64,000 bases of DNA from an uncultured Dorea sp. (GTDB taxonomy: Bacteria > Bacillota > Clostridia > Lachnospirales > Lachnospiraceae): the NCBI GenBank assembly GCA_910584095.1, contig CAJTYU010000001.1, positions 124,001 to 188,000 of the forward strand, given 5' to 3'. The notes under the pieces are model-generated. The model searched no databases. It saw only the letters and a program-made list of their open reading frames with translations, and was not told the origin of the DNA. A program made the position numbers and the translations under genes. This document shows, piece after piece, positions 35,655-45,044 of the stretch; the first letter of the stretch is position 1; each line of letters starts with the position of its first letter.

Positions 35655-36389
35655 ATGAAAACAAAAATGAAAGTGAAAATGTTCATTGACATTTTGATGA
35701 CGGTGTTTGTACTCATGCTGATGGCATATCAAGCCACAGGAGAAAAGCTCCATGAATGGCTCGGTACGGGAATGGCTGTATTATTTCTGGCACATAACCT
35801 TTTGAATATCCGGTGGTATGGGAGTTTGATGAAAGGAAAATATAGTCTTCTTCGTATTTTTCGGACAGTAATCAACTTTTCTGTTTTTGTAGTAATGCTT
35901 GCGCTTGCTTACAGTGGTATTGTTATGTCCCGTCATGTATTTTCCGCACTTCTGATTAATGGTGGAATGGCAGCGGCGAGAGTGCTGCACCTTGCAGGCT
36001 CCTACTGGGGATTTGTACTGATGAGCGTTCATCTTGGTCTTCATTGGAGTATGATAACAGGAATGATTTGTAAACATTCCGGCGAAAAAAAATCTGAGGT
36101 TCTACGATGGAGCCTCCGGCTGATAGCTGTCCTGATTGCTGCGTATGGAGCAGTTTCCTTCTATCAGGCAGATATTTTGTCCTATATGTTTCTTAAAGTG
36201 GAGTTTGCATTTCTTGATTACGAAAAAAGCGCCGCTTTCATCTTTGCAGAATATATGGCGATGATGGGACTGTGGGTGTTTATCGCCTTTTATGTGTCAA
36301 AAGTGTTGGGAAAATTATCAGCAGCAAAATTTAAGCGAAAGCGAGGCGAAGGGGCGAAAAATGAAGCAGAAAGCAGAAGCGTTTTCTAA
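35655..36389 (+). CDS. DUF4405 membrane protein, cytochrome b-like
   Basis: 244 residues, about six membrane helices. His residues at helix positions (GEKLHEWLG, LAHNLLNIRW, MSRHVF, VLHLAGSYWGFVLMSVHLGLHW) are arranged like haem ligands, as in other DUF4405 proteins. GGAGGAAAG precedes ATG 35655. It could pass electrons across the membrane to the exported flavodoxin encoded just upstream; that link is inferred from adjacency. Confidence 0.85.
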   Translation: MKTKMKVKMFIDILMTVFVLMLMAYQATGEKLHEWLGTGMAVLFLAHNLLNIRWYGSLMKGKYSLLRIFRTVINFSVFVVMLALAYSGIVMSRHVFSALLINGGMAAARVLHLAGSYWGFVLMSVHLGLHWSMITGMICKHSGEKKSEVLRWSLRLIAVLIAAYGAVSFYQADILSYMFLKVEFAFLDYEKSAAFIFAEYMAMMGLWVFIAFYVSKVLGKLSAAKFKRKRGEGAKNEAESRSVF

Positions 36390-37704
36390 CAAGCAATTAA
36401 AAGGAATGATTGTCCCGCTGTTTTTCGAGCAGCTTTTGGTTATGCTGGTGGGACTGGCGGATACGCTGGTAATAAGCTATGCGGGAGAGGCAGCCGTTTC
36501 CGGTGTTTCTTTGGTAAATCAATTCAATACGATTTTTATCTATCTGTTTACTGCATTGGCATCCGGTGGAGCGGTTGTGATCAGCCAGTATATCGGCAGA
36601 AATGAAAAGGGTGCTGCGGGAGCTTCTGCCAGTCAGCTTTTGTTGTTCTCCATCGTTTTTTCGAGTATTGCGGCAGGACTGGTACTGTTGGGAAATAAAT
36701 GGATATTGCGTCTGATGTTCGGCAAAGTCGAGGATTCCGTCATGGAGGCCTGTGTGACATATCTTCGCATTTCGGCATATTCCTATCCGGCATTGGCGGT
36801 TTATAATTCCGGCGCAGCAGTCTATCGCAGCCTTGGGAAAACGAATGTAACCATGTATCTGTCCGTGGTTTCCAATATTGTCAACGTGATTGGAAATCTA
36901 ATCGGCGTATTTGTGCTTCATGCAGGTGTGGCGGGTGTCGCATATCCTTCTTTCATTGCCCGGACATTTTCGGCTGTGATGATTACATGGCTGTGCTTTC
37001 GCAGAAAAAATGAGGTATTTTATCAGTGGGAATGGATTTTTAAGTGGAGCGTTGATTCCATGAGAAAAATTTTGCGGATTGCTGTCCCCAATGGTCTGGA
37101 AAACGGCGTATTCCAGTTGGTGAAGGTGGCTCTTAGCAGCATTGTGGCCCTTTTTGGAACTTATCAGATTGCGGCTAACGGAGTGGCGCAAAGCATCTGG
37201 TCTTTGGCAGCATTGGCAGGTGTGGCGATGGGGCCGGTATTTATCACAGTGATCGGACAGTGTATGGGAAACCGGGATACGGAAGGAGCGGACTATTATT
37301 TCAAAAAGCTGACGAGGATTACGATCCTGCTTTCTACGGCATGGAACCTGATTGTATTTCTTCTGACACCGCTCTTTCTAAGGTTCTATGCACTGGAACC
37401 GGAGACAAAGCGGCTTGTTGTCTGGCTGGTGCTGATTCATAATGTATTCAATGCGGCGGCCTTTCCGTTTTCCGGCGCGGTCAGCAATGGGCTTCGGGCG
37501 GCGGGGGACGTGAAATTTACCATGTATGTTTCCATTGCGTCCACGATTGCAGGCCGGCTGTTATTGACCTGGCTTCTCGGTGTTGTCCTTGATATGGGAG
37601 TTATCGGCATTGCGGCTGCTATGGTATGCGACTGGATGATCCGGGCGGTTATCTTTATTCTGCGGCAAAAGTCCGGCAGATGGAAAAACTTTCAGGTCAT
37701 TTAA
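36361..37704 (+). CDS. MATE-family efflux transporter
   Basis: 447 residues with twelve predicted membrane helices and two MATE repeats ([41 protein letters not shown]). Starts at ATG 36361, overlapping the DUF4405 gene by 29 bases. Na+ or H+-driven export of cationic or aromatic compounds is usual for the family. In this island it fits a detoxification role alongside flavin reductases. Confidence 0.92.
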   Translation: MKQKAEAFSNKQLKGMIVPLFFEQLLVMLVGLADTLVISYAGEAAVSGVSLVNQFNTIFIYLFTALASGGAVVISQYIGRNEKGAAGASASQLLLFSIVFSSIAAGLVLLGNKWILRLMFGKVEDSVMEACVTYLRISAYSYPALAVYNSGAAVYRSLGKTNVTMYLSVVSNIVNVIGNLIGVFVLHAGVAGVAYPSFIARTFSAVMITWLCFRRKNEVFYQWEWIFKWSVDSMRKILRIAVPNGLENGVFQLVKVALSSIVALFGTYQIAANGVAQSIWSLAALAGVAMGPVFITVIGQCMGNRDTEGADYYFKKLTRITILLSTAWNLIVFLLTPLFLRFYALEPETKRLVVWLVLIHNVFNAAAFPFSGAVSNGLRAAGDVKFTMYVSIASTIAGRLLLTWLLGVVLDMGVIGIAAAMVCDWMIRAVIFILRQKSGRWKNFQVI

Positions 37705-37759
37705 GTGTACTGCATACGGACAAAAATATAAAAATTTTAATTTTAAGGAGGAAATCTTT

Positions 37760-38242
37760 ATGAACAGAAAAATTTTAATAGCTTATTTTTCGGCAAGCGG
37801 TGTAACCGCAAAGGCAGCAGAAAAGCTGGCGGAAGCGGCACAGGCCGATCTTTATGAAATCAAACCAAAGATTCCCTATACCCGCGCCGATTTGGACTGG
37901 ACGGATAAGAAAAGCAGAAGCTCGGTGGAGATGAATGATAAGGCTTCCCGTCCGGCAATCGCAGGCAAGATGGAAAATATGGAGGAATATGACACCGTAT
38001 TTATCGGTTTTCCGATCTGGTGGTATGTCGCCCCGACGATTATCAATACGTTTCTGGAAAGCTATCATTTTTCCGGAAAGACCATCATTCCTTTTGCGAC
38101 CTCCGGAGGGAGCGGCATGGGAAGAACAAATGAAAACTTAAAGCCGAGCTGTCCCGGAGCAGTCCTGATGCCGGGAAAAATGTTAAACGGCAGCCTGTCG
38201 GAGACGGAACTGAAAAACTGGGTAGAAAATATAGGTTTGTGA
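37760..38242 (+). CDS. Flavodoxin
   Basis: 160 residues, no signal peptide. FMN-binding loop [19 protein letters not shown], w-loop [14 protein letters not shown], and third loop [24 protein letters not shown] precedes the ATG. It is close in sequence to the lipoprotein flavodoxin at 34864 and probably works in the cytoplasm. Confidence 0.93.
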   Translation: MNRKILIAYFSASGVTAKAAEKLAEAAQADLYEIKPKIPYTRADLDWTDKKSRSSVEMNDKASRPAIAGKMENMEEYDTVFIGFPIWWYVAPTIINTFLESYHFSGKTIIPFATSGGSGMGRTNENLKPSCPGAVLMPGKMLNGSLSETELKNWVENIGL

Positions 38243-38260
38243 TTTTGGGAGGTGGAAATC

Positions 38261-38818
38261 ATGCAATACCGTGAATCAGGCGTTTCCGGGCTGAATGTTT
38301 CCGGCATTTGTATGGGGTGTATGGGATTTGGCGAGGCGGGAAACGGACAGCATACATGGACGATTGACGAGGAACATTCCCGTGAAATCATCCGCCGGGG
38401 TCTGGAATTGGGCGTTAATTTCTTTGACACAGCCATAGGATACCAGAGCGGAACCAGCGAGCAGTATCTTGGACGTGCGCTGCGGGATTATGCAAGGCTG
38501 AAATATGACGCTGCCGCAGAGCAGGACGGCGCAATTATCAGAAGGGTTGCGCTCCTTGCAGAGAAAAGAGGCGTTTCTATGACGGAGATTTCTCTTGCAT
38601 GGCTTATGACAAAAGTAACCTCACCGATAGTCGGCGCAACGAAACTTCATCATGTGGAGGGCGCGGCAAAGGCGGTGGAGCTTAAATTATCGGAAGAAGA
38701 AATTTCCTATTTGGAGGAACTTTATATACCTCACAAACTGGTGGGCGTGATGGCGCAGAATACACAGGATACTGCAAAGGAAAGTCATGTGTGGTCTGCA
38801 GGGAACCAGAAAATTTGA
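38261..38818 (+). pseudogene. Aldo/keto reductase with large in-frame internal deletion
   Basis: 185 codons, against about 330 for the family. The N-terminal part is normal (GLNVSGICMGCMGFG; NFFDTAIGYQSGTSEQYLG with catalytic Asp and Tyr). At about residue 80, YARLKYDAAAEQ joins directly to the C-terminal third (ALLAEKRGVSMTEISLAWL, NADPH-site PIVGATKLHHVEG). The segment with catalytic Lys and His is absent, yet the frame is kept. GGGAGG sits before ATG 38261. A stable product is possible, but no reductase activity is expected. Confidence 0.85.
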
Positions 38819-38835
38819 CTGTGGGAGGCGTTGGA

Positions 38836-39594
38836 ATGGAACGATTAAATATTGCGGAAAAGAATCATCAGGACTGGTTCGGAGGTCATTATTTTTCCGA
38901 TCAGCAATATGATCCTGAATTTGAGGAGATTGTCAGGAAATTTCTTTGTGGTGATGTCCTCGTTCATGGCACATTGTCGAATGTGCAGCGGGCGCTTGTT
39001 ATGCTTACAGCTTTGACGGCCAGCCAGACATGGAAACCACTTTCAAAATATGTGCTGGCAGCGTTGGACATGGGAGCAGCGCCGGAAGAAATCAAAGAAA
39101 CGCTGTATCAGTGCGCTCCTTATATTGGCGTGGAAAAGGTAAAATGCGCTCTGGACGAGGTAAATAAAGCCTTTCAGTCTGCCGGGATTGTTTATCCGTT
39201 GGAAAAGCAGGCGAAAGTTACGGAAGAAAACAGGTTTGCTAAAGGTCTTGCCGTTCAGCAGGAGATTTTCGGTGAGGACAATATCAAAGCGATGCGCCGT
39301 GCTGCACCGCAGGAGTTAAAGCATATTCAGGATTATCTGTCTGCCTATTGCTTTGGCGATTTCTATACAAGAGGAACTTTGGATTTGAAAATGCGGGAAC
39401 TGGTTACATTCTGTGCGATTTGCTGTCTCGGCGGCTGTGAGCCGCAGGCGAAGGCTCATGCGGGCGCAAACTTAAGCGTGGGCAATACCCGTGAAATGCT
39501 GATTGAAGCAATTACCCAATGCCTGCCGTTTATTGGATTTCCGAGGACATTAAATGCGATTTCCTGTATAAATGAAGTAACAGCAGAAAAATAA
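38836..39594 (+). CDS. Carboxymuconolactone decarboxylase-family protein, two domains
   Basis: 252 residues with two AhpD-like repeats (about 30-115 and 160-245), each with the pattern RALVMLTALTASQTW or RELVTFCAICCLGGCEPQAKAH. The second carries CxxCC and His but not the exact CxxC-x3-H peroxidase site. Start ATG 38836 follows GGGAGG. Such proteins pair with the cupin, flavodoxin and aldo/keto reductase in LysR clusters. Catalytic role unproven. Confidence 0.88.
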   Translation: MERLNIAEKNHQDWFGGHYFSDQQYDPEFEEIVRKFLCGDVLVHGTLSNVQRALVMLTALTASQTWKPLSKYVLAALDMGAAPEEIKETLYQCAPYIGVEKVKCALDEVNKAFQSAGIVYPLEKQAKVTEENRFAKGLAVQQEIFGEDNIKAMRRAAPQELKHIQDYLSAYCFGDFYTRGTLDLKMRELVTFCAICCLGGCEPQAKAHAGANLSVGNTREMLIEAITQCLPFIGFPRTLNAISCINEVTAEK

Positions 39595-39606
39595 TGGAGG
39601 ATTGGT

Positions 39607-40600
39607 ATGAGGAAAGCAGTTTCAATACTTCTCCTATGTAGTACGCTGTTTGCCTTGTCCGCCTGCGGTACGGGTAAAGTGGAGGAATCTGCAGGCGGTG
39701 GGCTGAAAGATACACAGGAGGCATTATCAGAGGAAAGCGCTCAGGAAATATCCGAAAACATATATCGGAAGTAACATATTGATTGCTTATTTTACATGGG
39801 CGGATAATACGAATGTAGAGGATAAGGACGCAGCGGTTCAGTCTGCCATTTCCCATTATGATTCTGTCGGTGATTCGGCAGATTATGATGGAGTGGATGC
39901 AACGACATCCGCCAGTGTGCTTCCGCCCGGAAATACCGCACAGATGGCAGAGTGGATTCGGCAGCGGGCAGGAGGGGATTTATTCTCCATTACAGTAACA
40001 GAACCATATTCCAGTGATTATGATGAATGTCTTGACCGGGCTGCGGATGAAAAGGCAGAAAATGCCCGCCCGGAGCTGGTGAATCATATTGATAATATGG
40101 ATGATTACGATGTGGTTTTAATTGTTGTACCATTCTGTGCGCATGGAACCGGAGGGCTTGCAGCCAGCGTCAGGGATATTACGGCGGCCCTCCCTGATTC
40201 AGCGGAAGTATTGGAGCCGATTAGCGTTTATAGAGCAGACATTACTTCAGCAGAAACGGCAATTAATAAGTGGCTGGATAATCTCGGCTTTGTTGTTGCA
40301 GAAACCAATTCAGAAAGTGTGAAAGAGCGGAAATTAAGAATGATTGTAGACGGTCAGGAGATTGAATTAACGGCAAAAGAATTTGATATATTGGCATTGC
40401 TCATTCTCAACCCTCGTCGCGTTTTCACTTATGAGATGATTTCGGACATTGTTTGGAAAGAAGAATATAATGAATATTCCCGTAAAGCAATAAATAATCA
40501 TATCAGTAATTTACGAAGAAAATTGAAAACCACACCAGACATACCCAATTATATTAAAAGCGTTCATAGTGTTGGATATAAATTTGAACCGCAGGAATAA
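39607..40600 (+). pseudogene. Frameshifted lipoprotein flavodoxin fused to an OmpR-type winged helix
   Basis: ATG 39607 encodes a lipoprotein signal (lipobox LSAC) and a Glu-rich linker, then stops at 39772-39774. One frame away the sequence continues as SNILIAYFTWADNT and runs to 40600, so a 1-base change split it. In the flavodoxin part, VVLI joins VVPFCAHGTGG directly; about 26 residues holding the w-loop are missing compared with the paralogue at 33.8 kb. After WLDNLGF (about residue 165) comes an OmpR/PhoB winged helix: IELTAKEFDILALLI ... SRKAINNHISNLRRKL ... SVGYKFE. An exported domain joined to a DNA-binding domain makes no obvious sense, so recombination debris is likely. Confidence 0.75.
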
Positions 40601-40951
40601 AAACCAAATAAACTGTTGCTCAAATTAGCTTTAAGAAAAGTAGTAACAATCTTATCTGTAAACAGAATCTTTCGGGAAAAATAAAAGAAATATCCCAAGT
40701 ATAAGCAGTTATTTCATTATATATGTGAGGCTCTAAGCGCCGTAGTCCGTGAAAAAAGGATTACGGCGCTTTTTCCCTAACATTGAATTGTTATATGATA
40801 GAAATTTTTTATTGTATGAACAAGACCAATGATAGCATTGGACAAGCTGTTTGTAAATTTTTTGTGAACTTTTCGTATAGGGGACGCCGTTTTCCCTCTA
40901 AAAATGTACTGAATAGCAGGGGGATATATCTCAGACCGCCAGAAAGAAGGC
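40601..40951. other. Intergenic region before the Cys-rich VLP gene
   Basis: 351 bases. Contains the terminator at 40735-40777 and otherwise AT-rich sequence without a convincing gene; a short frame at 40783 lacks a ribosome site. Confidence 0.5.
40735..40777 (+). terminator. Intrinsic terminator after the redox genes
   Basis: Arms AAGCGCCGTAGTCC and GGATTACGGCGCTT with an A-rich loop, followed by TTTCCCTAA. GC-rich stem and U-run support it. Confidence 0.8.
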
Positions 40952-41341
40952 ATGCCTATCCAAAATAAAATACCGACTATGACTTACTCACAATACCGTA
41001 AGGCAAGAAAGCTGGTGCATGAATGCTGCAACTATGACAACGGGATCTGTATCGCACTGGACAACGGGGAAGGATGCGTCTGTGTCCAGAGTATTTCCTA
41101 TTCGCTGATCTGCAAATGGTTCCGTATTGCCGTCCTTCCATTGGACAGGCCGCTGGAAACAGAACTGCTGTATCGGATCAGCATGAAACGCTGTGATGTC
41201 TGCGGGCAGCCATTCCTTCCCGGTTCCAACCGGGCAAAATACTGTAAGCCCTGTGCTTCAAAAATCCACCGCAGGCAGAAAACAGAAAGCGGAAGAAAAA
41301 GAAGGCTCTTGTGTGGACAATTAGAATCAAAAAAGAGTTGA
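40952..41341 (+). CDS. Cys-rich VLP domain protein (mobile-element type)
   Basis: 129 residues. The N-half has VHECCNYDNGICIALDNGEGCVCVQ with many Cys, matching the Cys_rich_VLP family found on Firmicutes conjugative elements. The C-half has a zinc-finger-like CDVCGQPFLPGS ... YCKPCASKIHRRQK. AGAAGG precedes the ATG. Function unknown; its value is as a marker of the element. Confidence 0.8.
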   Translation: MPIQNKIPTMTYSQYRKARKLVHECCNYDNGICIALDNGEGCVCVQSISYSLICKWFRIAVLPLDRPLETELLYRISMKRCDVCGQPFLPGSNRAKYCKPCASKIHRRQKTESGRKRRLLCGQLESKKS

Positions 41342-41506
41342 TGATACAGGCTCTGCAGACAGCGGTCAGAGGGTATGAGGGATAAATCCCTTATGCCTCC
41401 CGAAATCAGATTTTTAACTGTCCATAACACTTATTGAACCTAAAAGGGATTTTCAGAGACTGGAAAAGCTGACCTTCCGGACGAACCGAACCCGGCATTT
41501 CAGACG

Positions 41507-41614
41507 ATGGATTTTTCGACGCTTTTGGCAGCCCATATTCAGACGGAAATGAAAGAGAAAAAAGTTAATTACAAAATAATCAATATCAATCAAATCAACC
41601 CGCGGATGGATTGA
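41507..41614 (+). pseudogene. C-terminal remnant of an element gene
   Basis: Open for about 35 codons from ATG 41507 (MDFSTLLAAHIQTEMKEKK), and the frame extends upstream without a start or ribosome site. Its position before the RepA-like gene suggests the tail of a mobile-element gene. Not recognised. The rest of 41342-41629 holds nothing I can name. Confidence 0.3.
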
Positions 41615-41629
41615 TGGAAAGGAAGATAT

Positions 41630-41995
41630 ATGCAGAAATATGAATTAAGTCCCTACAAGAATGGTACTGCTGTACCGGCATATCTCCCACTCCCCCGTTT
41701 TCTCGTATCAATGGATTTATCCAATGACGCCAAAATATTGTATGCCCTTCTCTTTGACCGGGCGGGCATATCCAGCGAAAACGGGTACATAGAGCCGGAT
41801 GGAAGGATACGTCTTTATTTCACCTTGGAAGAAGCAATGGAAAAACTCCACAGGAGCCGCCAGGTGGCAACCCGTGCTTTTCAGAAACTGGAAAGAAACA
41901 ACCTGATTGTACGCAGGAAACAGGGGCTTTGCAGACCGGCGGTAATTACGTTAAACATTCTTTCAGTTAAAAAGGGGGACAGTCTGCATGAGTGA
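41630..41995 (+). CDS. RepA-like replication initiator, N-terminal domain only
   Basis: 121 residues. The start YELSPYKNGTAVPAYLPLPRFL and the following winged helix (FTLEEAMEKLHRSRQVATRAFQKLERNNLIVRRKQG) match the N-terminal domain of RepA_N/replication initiator protein A from Firmicutes elements. Full proteins are about 300 residues, so this is truncated or a short version. GGAAGG precedes the ATG. It may still bind DNA; replication is unlikely. Confidence 0.7.
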   Translation: MQKYELSPYKNGTAVPAYLPLPRFLVSMDLSNDAKILYALLFDRAGISSENGYIEPDGRIRLYFTLEEAMEKLHRSRQVATRAFQKLERNNLIVRRKQGLCRPAVITLNILSVKKGDSLHE

Positions 41996-42039
41996 CAAAA
42001 CGGATATTTGAGAGGACGCAGCCTGCAATCATTGAATAA

Positions 42040-42453
42040 TGTATTCAGGGGACACTGACCTACGTCCGCTTGTTCCGGGATGATTTTACACAGGAAATGC
42101 TGGCACAAGACGAAGCCGGCCGGAAAGCGGAATTGATGCAAAAGCGGAAAGCGCTCTCCGGGGCACAGAAACGTATGGAAGATTTGGACAAGATCATTCA
42201 AAGGCTCTATGAGGATTCGGTCCTCGGCAAGCTGAGCGACCTTCGTTTCCAAAAACTTTCGGCACAATATGAATCAGAACAGGCGGAAATCCGGCAGCTT
42301 GCTGTTTTGCTGGAACGAGAGATTGAGAACGAGGCCGGACAGATTGCCGATGTGGGGCGTTTCCTCAAGTTGGCGGACAGGTATTCCGATTTACAAGAAC
42401 TGGACGCTTCCATGGTGAATGAGCTGATTCACAGGATTGCATCCTTTTTCTTC
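42040..42453 (+). pseudogene. Large serine recombinase, C-terminal remnant
   Basis: From FTQEMLAQDEAGRKAELMQK through QKRMEDLDKIIQRLYEDSVLGKL to DLQELDASMVNELIHRI this is the coiled-coil end of a Tn4451/TnpX-type large serine recombinase. The catalytic Ser domain and zinc ribbon are missing, and a TAA lies in the same frame near 42037. After about 42450 the frame reads into sequence that belongs to the VanW gene 3' end. It therefore marks the right junction of the element. Confidence 0.75.
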
Positions 42454-42471
42454 ATCCAATTTTCCTGTGCA

Positions 42472-43890
42472 TTAATTGATGTAGGTACTATTCGCAACCT
42501 GCTCTACAAACATCTGACTTTGATCCCCGCTGTAAACTCTGCGGCTGGTCAGCACACTTAGCTTCCCGCCGGAATCATCTACAACCTGCGTGTCAATCTC
42601 TACAAACGAATCATCGGTCTTTGTTCCCCAGATATCTACCGTCAAAATATCATTTTCATAAATGATGTCAATCCGTATGGGATATTCTTTATTATTGCCA
42701 ATCTTAAAATCCAAAACATCCCATGCCACGGCTGCATCCATACCCGCGTCAATATAGCTGGAAACAAATTCATGCTCCCATCTTTCTTTGATATCCAGAT
42801 TCGCATACAGGGCCGCAGCAAATATAGTTGACGACACCTGACAGATTCCGCCGCCGTAAGCCTGAATAACTGTTCCATCCAAAGTAGCGTTTGCCAGCTT
42901 ATAGCCTGTTTCCGCCGTTTGTTCCCCTACCGTATTGTTATAAGAGAAAATATCTCCGCTTAAAAGAATCGCGCCGTCGCATTTTGACACCGCAAGGCTT
43001 ATATTATCCTTACGGTTATCGGTTCCCCTGACCTCTGTACTATAGGAAGCCAGCCTGTCTATAAATAAATGCTCCCTTAAATCTTCTGTCGTAATCTCCG
43101 GCTCTTCCCGTATAAGTTCTACTGTAACCCTGCTTCCCTCTTCTGCCGTCTCCAGCGCTTTACGGGCAGTTGCTTTGTCGAACCGTATTCCCGCCTCAGC
43201 TTCTTTGATTTCATAATTATTTGCCGGATCAAGCGCAGCGTTTTTCGGAGTTTTACAAATCTCCTGATAAACCGAATCAAGATCAACCTCTTCTACTTTT
43301 CCGGCAGACACAGGACATTCCACTACCCTGCCATCGTTTGCTAGAATCGCCGCTTTCAGTTCTTCCTTCAGCTTATCAATGTCGGCTTCCTCGCCCGCTG
43401 TTCCCATCGTAAAGATCAAACTATCCTGTTCCACCCGGTACGCCGTCTGCTTTGTTGTCCCTTCTTCAGAAAGGCCGCTGGTTTTTACCGCCTCCTCCAG
43501 CGCTTCCTCGCTCTTTAGCGCTGCAGAAGGCTCTATGCTATTCCCCACAAGATACGATTTGATCAAAAAATACCCTCTGGTTAAAAATGCGCCTCGAACC
43601 GGCTTTTGGAGTTCTTCTACAGCCGGCTGGTATTCCCACTCTACTGCACTTCCAACATCCACCGAATACTCCCTCTCTGCAAAACGGACGGGGACTGTCA
43701 TCGTGCCTTGGCTTAATGTTTCCTCGTTCCTCAATAAGCCGACCGCATCCTGTACTTTCATTCCGCTGACATCAATTCCATTTGCCAAAGTACGCGGCAG
43801 CACTTTTTCCCCATCCACTGCCGCACAGCAGACAAGATAACCAGCGGCAAGAATCGCTGCTGCCACAAGAGGCATTATCATGCGTTTCAT
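42472..43890 (-). CDS. VanW-family protein with peptidoglycan-binding-like domains
   Basis: 472 residues from ATG 43890 after AAAGGAG. Signal anchor at about 4-24, two PG_binding_4-type repeats (about 40-270) and a VanW domain (about 300-425) with ETGYKLANATLDGTVIQAYGGGICQVSST. A G5-like end is not evident. Located outside the cell at the wall. Despite the name, it does not imply vancomycin resistance. The gene's 3' end abuts the recombinase remnant. Confidence 0.9.
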   Translation of the reverse strand: MKRMIMPLVAAAILAAGYLVCCAAVDGEKVLPRTLANGIDVSGMKVQDAVGLLRNEETLSQGTMTVPVRFAEREYSVDVGSAVEWEYQPAVEELQKPVRGAFLTRGYFLIKSYLVGNSIEPSAALKSEEALEEAVKTSGLSEEGTTKQTAYRVEQDSLIFTMGTAGEEADIDKLKEELKAAILANDGRVVECPVSAGKVEEVDLDSVYQEICKTPKNAALDPANNYEIKEAEAGIRFDKATARKALETAEEGSRVTVELIREEPEITTEDLREHLFIDRLASYSTEVRGTDNRKDNISLAVSKCDGAILLSGDIFSYNNTVGEQTAETGYKLANATLDGTVIQAYGGGICQVSSTIFAAALYANLDIKERWEHEFVSSYIDAGMDAAVAWDVLDFKIGNNKEYPIRIDIIYENDILTVDIWGTKTDDSFVEIDTQVVDDSGGKLSVLTSRRVYSGDQSQMFVEQVANSTYIN

Positions 43891-43997
43891 CAAAGATTTC
43901 TCCTTTATCGTTCTTGTTTTACGCCCTTTATTACATGATAACATCTCTTCACTGTAAGCGTCAAAGCATTTCCATTTCAACTAACGTGCATTCTCCT

Positions 43998-44795
43998 CTA
44001 CTCCCGGATCTTCTGCCCTTTTAAGCTCACGCAGGAATTAAGGTAGGACACTGTAACAACCATCCAGATCACAGCCACCATCACGATTGCCATAATTCCC
44101 GTATTGAAGAATAAATGACCCAGCATAACAAGAAGAAGCAGTATCGGAATCGCCTTGCTCGTCTGTATATATGATTTGTACGCGCTTCTGTAAATCACTT
44201 CTTTCTCCGCTTCGTCGCAGTTCTCCAGCCACTGCTCCCGAAACTTTCTTGATGAAGGATCTCCCATTTTCTCCGGGTGCGCTGTCTGAACCGTCTTGAC
44301 AAAACGCACTTGCCAGAAGCCGTCATATACATAACAGACCAGAAATACCACGCATGCCGCCAGCATATTCACTCCATTTCCCTCTCCGATATACTTTATT
44401 GAATATCCCACAGACAATACCAAAATACACAGCACCTGAGATATAAGATTCACAACTGTTCCATAAGCCCCCGTCTTTTCTTCTTCATATTCCCATCTGT
44501 CACACTCCTCATCCTCCATCTCAAGGATTTTACCGCATATCATTTTCTGCTTTCTTAAATTAATCTCCCCGTAGATAACCGATATTATGGTAATCGCCGC
44601 CAGCGCCGGAACCATCATCCGCTGAATCCCCTCCAGTACATAAGAAGCCCCGGCTTCAATGCCCTCCCCCATACTGCCTTCAAGCATCACAAATGCAGCT
44701 GCTCCAAGTATCCCTCCGCCGATTGCCGAAACCAGCATATAAAGTCCCATCTTTTTATATGAATTTAACCTTTTAACGTTCCTATCCTTCATCAT
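43998..44795 (-). CDS. DUF3169 membrane protein
   Basis: 265 residues, six predicted membrane helices, with the cytoplasmic charged loop EINLRKQKMICGKILEMEDEE between helices. Matches the DUF3169 type commonly cotranscribed with a small XRE regulator. ATG 44795 is nine bases after AGGAGG, which lies inside the end of the regulator gene. Function unknown. Confidence 0.85.
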   Translation of the reverse strand: MMKDRNVKRLNSYKKMGLYMLVSAIGGGILGAAAFVMLEGSMGEGIEAGASYVLEGIQRMMVPALAAITIISVIYGEINLRKQKMICGKILEMEDEECDRWEYEEEKTGAYGTVVNLISQVLCILVLSVGYSIKYIGEGNGVNMLAACVVFLVCYVYDGFWQVRFVKTVQTAHPEKMGDPSSRKFREQWLENCDEAEKEVIYRSAYKSYIQTSKAIPILLLLVMLGHLFFNTGIMAIVMVAVIWMVVTVSYLNSCVSLKGQKIRE

Positions 44796-44796
44796 C

Positions 44797-45006
44797 TTAT
44801 TCATCCTCCTCATAATATACAAATATATCTTCTACCGTTACCCTGCAAATCTTTGCAAGCTTCAATGCCAGCGTCACCGACGGCGAATAGTCGCCTCTCT
44901 CAATCAGACTGATGGTCTGTCTGGACACTCCTGCCAGCCTGCCAAGTTCCGTCTGGTTAATCCCCAGTTCAGATCGGTATTTTTTCAAATGATTCAATAA
45001 TGCCAC
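44797..45006 (-). CDS. XRE-family regulator (YozG/Cro-like)
   Basis: 69 residues, a single helix-turn-helix: NQTELGRLAGVSRQTISLIERGDYSPS. GTG start after GGGAGATGATGG. Followed without a gap by DUF3169. Three copies of a palindrome overlap its own promoter, so it very likely represses its operon. Confidence 0.92.
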   Translation of the reverse strand: MALLNHLKKYRSELGINQTELGRLAGVSRQTISLIERGDYSPSVTLALKLAKICRVTVEDIFVYYEEDE

Positions 45007-45044
45007 CCCATCATCTCCCTGCTTCTTTTCTTAGACGTCTATCT

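Larger units (their letters stand above)
31910..42455. mobile_element. Decayed integrated element (redox island with recombinase tail)
   Basis: All genes from about 32.2 to 42.45 kb lie on the plus strand, between a minus-strand operon and the minus-strand VanW gene. The right end carries a Cys-rich VLP protein, a RepA-like initiator and the tail of a large serine recombinase, all typical of Firmicutes integrative elements. The recombinase frame runs into the 3' end of the VanW gene, marking the right junction. No intact transfer or integration gene remains. The left border is uncertain (about 31.6-32.1 kb), and I found no terminal direct repeats by eye. Confidence 0.45.

Noticed and set aside
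31600..42480. Terminal direct repeats of the island
   Set aside because: I compared the two border regions by eye and found no convincing match.
42472..43890. Vancomycin resistance from the VanW name
   Set aside because: VanW-domain proteins are common and there are no vanA/B/H/X genes nearby.
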